Part shown: in pieces, positions 6,856-10,009 of the stretch
Layout of the letters: each line of letters begins with the position of its first letter
Numbering within the stretch: the first letter of the stretch is position 1
Assembly: GCA_030603465.1 (NCBI GenBank)
Contig: JAUVXT010000086.1
Location: 1-10,009 of the forward strand
Direction of reading: 5' to 3'
Source: Deltaproteobacteria bacterium
Lineage (GTDB): Bacteria > Desulfobacterota > Syntrophia > Syntrophales > UBA2210
Length of the DNA: 10,009 bases
Notes under the pieces: generated by a model
Told to the model about the DNA's origin: nothing
The model's input: the letters and a program-made list of their open reading frames with translations, nothing else
Databases searched by the model: none
Translations under genes and position numbers: made by a program

Positions 6856-9106
6856 TTGTTGTGTCTGTGTCTTCTCTGTAACCGCAATCTTTATTTACAC
6901 AAGTCTTGATGATTCCCTTGTCCCGGTAATATTTTTCGACGAGAAAGGGCGCCCGGCATCGGGGGCAATTTTCCGGAACAGGCTTATTCCAGAGGGCATA
7001 ATTACAATTGGGATAATTGGAGCATCCGAAAAATGTCTTTCCCCGCTTTGATCGCCTTTCGCTGAGATATCCATTACAGTTTGATTCGGGACAATTTACG
7101 CCCGTGCTGATCGGCTGCGTGTTTTTGCATTCAGGATAGCCGCTGCAACCGAGAAACCTGCCGAAGCGCCCCTCTTTTAAAATCATATTTTTGCCGCACT
7201 TTTCACATATACTATCGGTAACTTCCTCTTTTACCTTATTGATATCCCCGTTGGCGTCTTCAACGAAATTACTTGTATTCTTGCAGTCGGGATAGTTTGA
7301 ACAGGCAATAAATCTGCCGTTTCTCCCCCATTTTACCACCATCTTATTTCCGCATTTTTCGCAGACAAGGTCGGTTGGCTTTTCCTCCCCCTTGATGTTT
7401 CTCATCTCCTTTTTTGCCTTAGTGAGGTCCGTTTCAAAAGGTACATAAAATTCTTTCAACGTATCGTATCTGTTGAGTTTTCCTTCTTCAATCAGATCCA
7501 GCTTGTTTTCAAGAGACGCGGTAAATTCAACATCGAGCACATCCCGGAAGTTTTCGACCAGTAGTTCATTTACGATAGTCCCCAGTTCAGTAGGATGGAA
7601 TCTGCCGCCCTCGAGCCGCACATATGTCCTGTCCTGTATGGTGCTTATAATTGCGGCATAGGTACTGGGCCGTCCTATTCCCTTTTCTTCAAGTTCTTTA
7701 ACCAACGTCGCTTCAGAGAATCTGGGAGGCGGTTGGGTAAAGTTTTGCTGCGGTTTTAATGAAATGAGGGAGAGCACTTCTCCTTCAGAGACTGCGGGAA
7801 GGCTTTTGCCGTTTTCTTCATCCTCTTTGTTTTCTTCTTTGCTCTCTGTATAAACTCTGGTAAATCCTGGGAATTTCATGACGGAACCCTGTGTCCGAAA
7901 GGTGTACCTGTCGGCAGATATATCGATGGTAGTAAGGTCAAAGATCGCCCGGTTCATCTGACTTGCCACAAAGCGGTTCCATATAAGCTGATAGAGGCGA
8001 AACTGGTCATTTGTGAGAAACTCTTTGATGTTCTTCGGTTCGTAAGACATGGATGCAGGTCTGATCGCCTCGTGGGCGTCCTGGGAAGACTTTGAAGATT
8101 TAAAGTATCTCGCCTTGGCAGGGACATAATCCTGCCCGAAATGTCCCAGGATATATTCCCGTGCTTCATCAATGACTTCTTGTGCAACCCTTACGGAATC
8201 GGTTCTCATATACGTGATAAGGCCTATGGAACCTTCTTTCCCCAGTTCTATGCCCTCATACAATTTCTGGGCAACACCCATCGTCTTTTTGGCGGAAAAA
8301 CGAAATTTTCTCGATGCTTCCTGCTGAAGTTTGCTGGTGGTGAAGGGAGGGGAGGGTGAGCGTTTACTTTCCTTCTTTTCTACTTTACTTACGATAAAAG
8401 AAGAATTTGCGATATCCTCAAGTATTCCTTTAACCTGTTCCTCGTTAGTTATCCGTTTCTTTTTACCATCTACCCTAAATAAACGCGCCTCAAAGGTCGG
8501 AGGATTCTTGGCTTCCAGAAGTGCCGTGAGACTCCAGAATTCTTCAGGAACGAAAATCTGTACCTCTCTCTCCCTGTCGCATATTATCCTGACCGCCACA
8601 GACTGCACGCGTCCCGCACTGAGCCCCCTTCTGACCTTATCCCACAGAATCGGACTGATTTGATATCCCACAAGCCTGTCGAGGAGTCTCCTGGTCTGCT
8701 GGGCCTCATATTTATTATTATCCATTATTTGGGGGTTCTTGACGGCTGTGAGTACGGTATTTTTTGTCAGGTCATTGAAGAGGACACGATGGATGGTTTT
8801 GTCTTTTGCTCCTATCTCCTCGACAACGTGCCAAGCTATCGCCTCACCTTCCCGGTCGGGGTCTGTAGCGAGATAGATATTATCTACATTCTTTGCGATT
8901 TTTTTGAGTTCTGAGATAACCTTTTTTTTCTCCTTGATAACCTGATAGGTAGGCTCGAAACGATTTTCTATATCTATTCCCAGTTTACTTTTTGGAAGAT
9001 CCTTCACATGTCCTACCGATGCTTTAACCTCGAAATCAGATCCGAGATACTTCTTTATCGTTTTGATCTTCGCTGGTGATTCAACAATGATAAGCGAGCG
9101 GGCCAT
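6848..9106 (-). CDS. topA: DNA topoisomerase I (type IA)
   Basis: Relaxes negative supercoils by cutting and passing one strand through a transient 5'-phosphotyrosine link. The 752 residues comprise an N-terminal Toprim domain with E9 in IVESPAK and the metal-binding acids D82, D84 and E86 in TDPDREGE. The core carries the active Tyr299 in GLITYMRTD, with R301 two residues on. RFSEATLVKELEEKGIGRPSTYA is the conserved late-core motif. The C-terminal region has four zinc-ribbon units: C582/585/602/608, C634/637/654/660, C672/677/695/701 and C714/717/736/741. All sixteen cysteines are present; the last unit is the most divergent. E. coli TopA has three such zinc-binding units plus extra domains. 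The start follows AAGGAG by 5 nt, inside the end of dprA. The 3' end overlaps trmFO by 8 bp. Confidence 0.99.
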   Translation of the reverse strand: MARSLIIVESPAKIKTIKKYLGSDFEVKASVGHVKDLPKSKLGIDIENRFEPTYQVIKEKKKVISELKKIAKNVDNIYLATDPDREGEAIAWHVVEEIGAKDKTIHRVLFNDLTKNTVLTAVKNPQIMDNNKYEAQQTRRLLDRLVGYQISPILWDKVRRGLSAGRVQSVAVRIICDREREVQIFVPEEFWSLTALLEAKNPPTFEARLFRVDGKKKRITNEEQVKGILEDIANSSFIVSKVEKKESKRSPSPPFTTSKLQQEASRKFRFSAKKTMGVAQKLYEGIELGKEGSIGLITYMRTDSVRVAQEVIDEAREYILGHFGQDYVPAKARYFKSSKSSQDAHEAIRPASMSYEPKNIKEFLTNDQFRLYQLIWNRFVASQMNRAIFDLTTIDISADRYTFRTQGSVMKFPGFTRVYTESKEENKEDEENGKSLPAVSEGEVLSLISLKPQQNFTQPPPRFSEATLVKELEEKGIGRPSTYAAIISTIQDRTYVRLEGGRFHPTELGTIVNELLVENFRDVLDVEFTASLENKLDLIEEGKLNRYDTLKEFYVPFETDLTKAKKEMRNIKGEEKPTDLVCEKCGNKMVVKWGRNGRFIACSNYPDCKNTSNFVEDANGDINKVKEEVTDSICEKCGKNMILKEGRFGRFLGCSGYPECKNTQPISTGVNCPESNCNGYLSERRSKRGKTFFGCSNYPNCNYALWNKPVPENCPRCRAPFLVEKYYRDKGIIKTCVNKDCGYREDTDTTND

Positions 9107-9108
9107 AG

Positions 9109-10009
9109 TTACTCCTTAATAATAAATGTTTTTCCTGGAAGCTGCTCTATATAGCCATTAAGTTCCAGTGTCAAAAGTATTGTTAATAAATTGGCGGCAT
9201 TATAACCGGTATTCGAAATCAGGCCGTCGATATGAACCGGCTTTTTCCCTATTTGTTTCAATACTGTCGCCTCGGGATTGGTTAGAAGGCTGGTATCAAT
9301 CCCGGCGTCGACATCTTTCCCCGGTTCTTCTCGAGATGAAGCAACATCTATCTGAGGGAGAATTTCTTCCAGGATATCGTATACATTTTCGCAGAGCTTT
9401 GCCCCTTCTTTTATCAGCTTGTGGGTACCTCTGGATCCCGGGGCATCTATGCCGCCGGGTATTGCAAAAACATCTCGTCCCTGCTCAAGCGCAGATCTTG
9501 CGGTTATCAGCGAACCGCTTTTTTCGTTCGCTTCAGCGACGACAACACCCAGTGAAATCCCGCTGATTATCCTGTTCCTTGAAGGGAAATTGGGTCCCGC
9601 AGGTTCCGTAGAAAAGGGAAATTCCGTAATAACGGCGCCGTTGGCTGAAATTTTTTCATAAAGCTTTCTGTTCTCCGGGGGGTAAATAACATCGATACCT
9701 GAACCGAGCACAGCAATAGTTCTGCCTTTTCCGGCAAGCGCCCCCCTGTGGGCCGCCGAGTCTATACCCCTTGCCATTCCGCTGACGACAGTGACACCCT
9801 TCATGGCCAGCTCGCGGCACAGTCTTTCTGTTATAAACTTACCATAGGTGCTGGCCACCCTTGAGCCGACAACGGCAATGTTCACATCATCTCCCGTCAG
9901 GCTCCCCTTGACATATAACAGGGGTGGATAGTCATAGATGTTCAACAGGTTTTTCGGGTCTAAAGTATCGCTTGAAGTTATGATTGAAACGTTCGATTTA
10001 TCAGCCAGT
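9109..10009 (-). CDS. dprA: DNA processing protein DprA (partial, N-terminus beyond window)
   Basis: DprA (Smf) binds incoming single-stranded DNA and loads RecA during transformation. It is also widespread in bacteria not known to be competent. About 299 residues are visible, running open to the window edge. The TTG at 9945 is therefore probably not the true start: in-frame codons before it read DTLDPKNLLNIYDYPPLLYVKG, the usual lead into the Rossmann-like domain. That domain shows VGSRVASTYG, VSGMARGIDSAAH, VLGSGIDVIYP, EFPFSTEP, FPSRNRIISG and GSLITARSA, all typical. A C-terminal winged-helix domain of about 60 residues (from LLTNPEATVL) follows. The missing part should include the N-terminal SAM/helix-hairpin-helix-like domain. 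It is the first visible gene of the minus-strand cluster, 2 bp from topA, an order found in many bacteria. Confidence 0.97.
   Translation of the reverse strand, partial: LADKSNVSIITSSDTLDPKNLLNIYDYPPLLYVKGSLTGDDVNIAVVGSRVASTYGKFITERLCRELAMKGVTVVSGMARGIDSAAHRGALAGKGRTIAVLGSGIDVIYPPENRKLYEKISANGAVITEFPFSTEPAGPNFPSRNRIISGISLGVVVAEANEKSGSLITARSALEQGRDVFAIPGGIDAPGSRGTHKLIKEGAKLCENVYDILEEILPQIDVASSREEPGKDVDAGIDTSLLTNPEATVLKQIGKKPVHIDGLISNTGYNAANLLTILLTLELNGYIEQLPGKTFIIKE
9112..9117 (-). promoter_or_regulatory. Ribosome binding site of topA inside dprA
   Basis: On the minus strand AAGGAG spans the last two sense codons of dprA (Lys-Glu) and lies 5 nt before the topA ATG, with the dprA TAA between. 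It is the strongest Shine-Dalgarno match in the window and fixes the topA start. Confidence 0.8.

Noticed and set aside
1..10009. CRISPR array, tRNA or rRNA gene, prophage, toxin-antitoxin, secretion or defence system
   Set aside because: No regularly spaced repeats, no cloverleaf or rRNA-like stretch and no gene of those families was seen. Apart from 185-412, the window is filled by conserved housekeeping genes with almost no spare space.

Overview
The window is a compact, almost fully coding chromosomal segment of housekeeping genes from a bacterium. It contains two convergent gene clusters. The protein repertoire, with a folate/FAD-dependent TrmFO, a topoisomerase I carrying four zinc ribbons, and the orders dprA-topA-trmFO and nadC-birA-coaX, fits a Gram-negative anaerobe of the former Deltaproteobacteria (Desulfobacterota, Syntrophales-like). 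That assignment is inference from protein style and gene order; no rRNA or other decisive marker is present.

Layout. Positions 1-184 hold the C-terminal end of an unrecognised protein. Positions 185-412 are the only long non-coding stretch, and almost all of it (195-385) is one long imperfect palindrome with terminal inverted repeats and a possible 4-bp target duplication, so it looks like a MITE. Next comes a tight plus-strand cluster: valS (valyl-tRNA synthetase), nadC (quinolinate phosphoribosyltransferase), birA (biotin-protein ligase without the repressor domain) and coaX (type III pantothenate kinase). The junctions are 5, 24 and 2 bp, so co-transcription is likely. After a 19-bp convergent junction comes the minus-strand cluster, read from the right edge: dprA (cut by the window end), topA (DNA topoisomerase I) and trmFO (tRNA m5U54 methyltransferase). 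dprA and topA are 2 bp apart, and topA and trmFO overlap by 8 bp.

How the genes work together. The plus-strand cluster joins a translation enzyme to three cofactor functions: NAD synthesis, biotin attachment and the first step of coenzyme A synthesis. The minus-strand cluster combines DNA processing (DprA), supercoil control (TopA) and tRNA modification (TrmFO). All seven recognised genes have intact reading frames and keep the key catalytic residues I could check.

I found no CRISPR array, tRNA or rRNA gene, prophage, toxin-antitoxin pair, defence gene or convincing undescribed multi-gene system. The most interesting item is the palindromic element upstream of valS. A few residue substitutions at normally conserved positions (ValRS editing domain, NadC) are lesser points.
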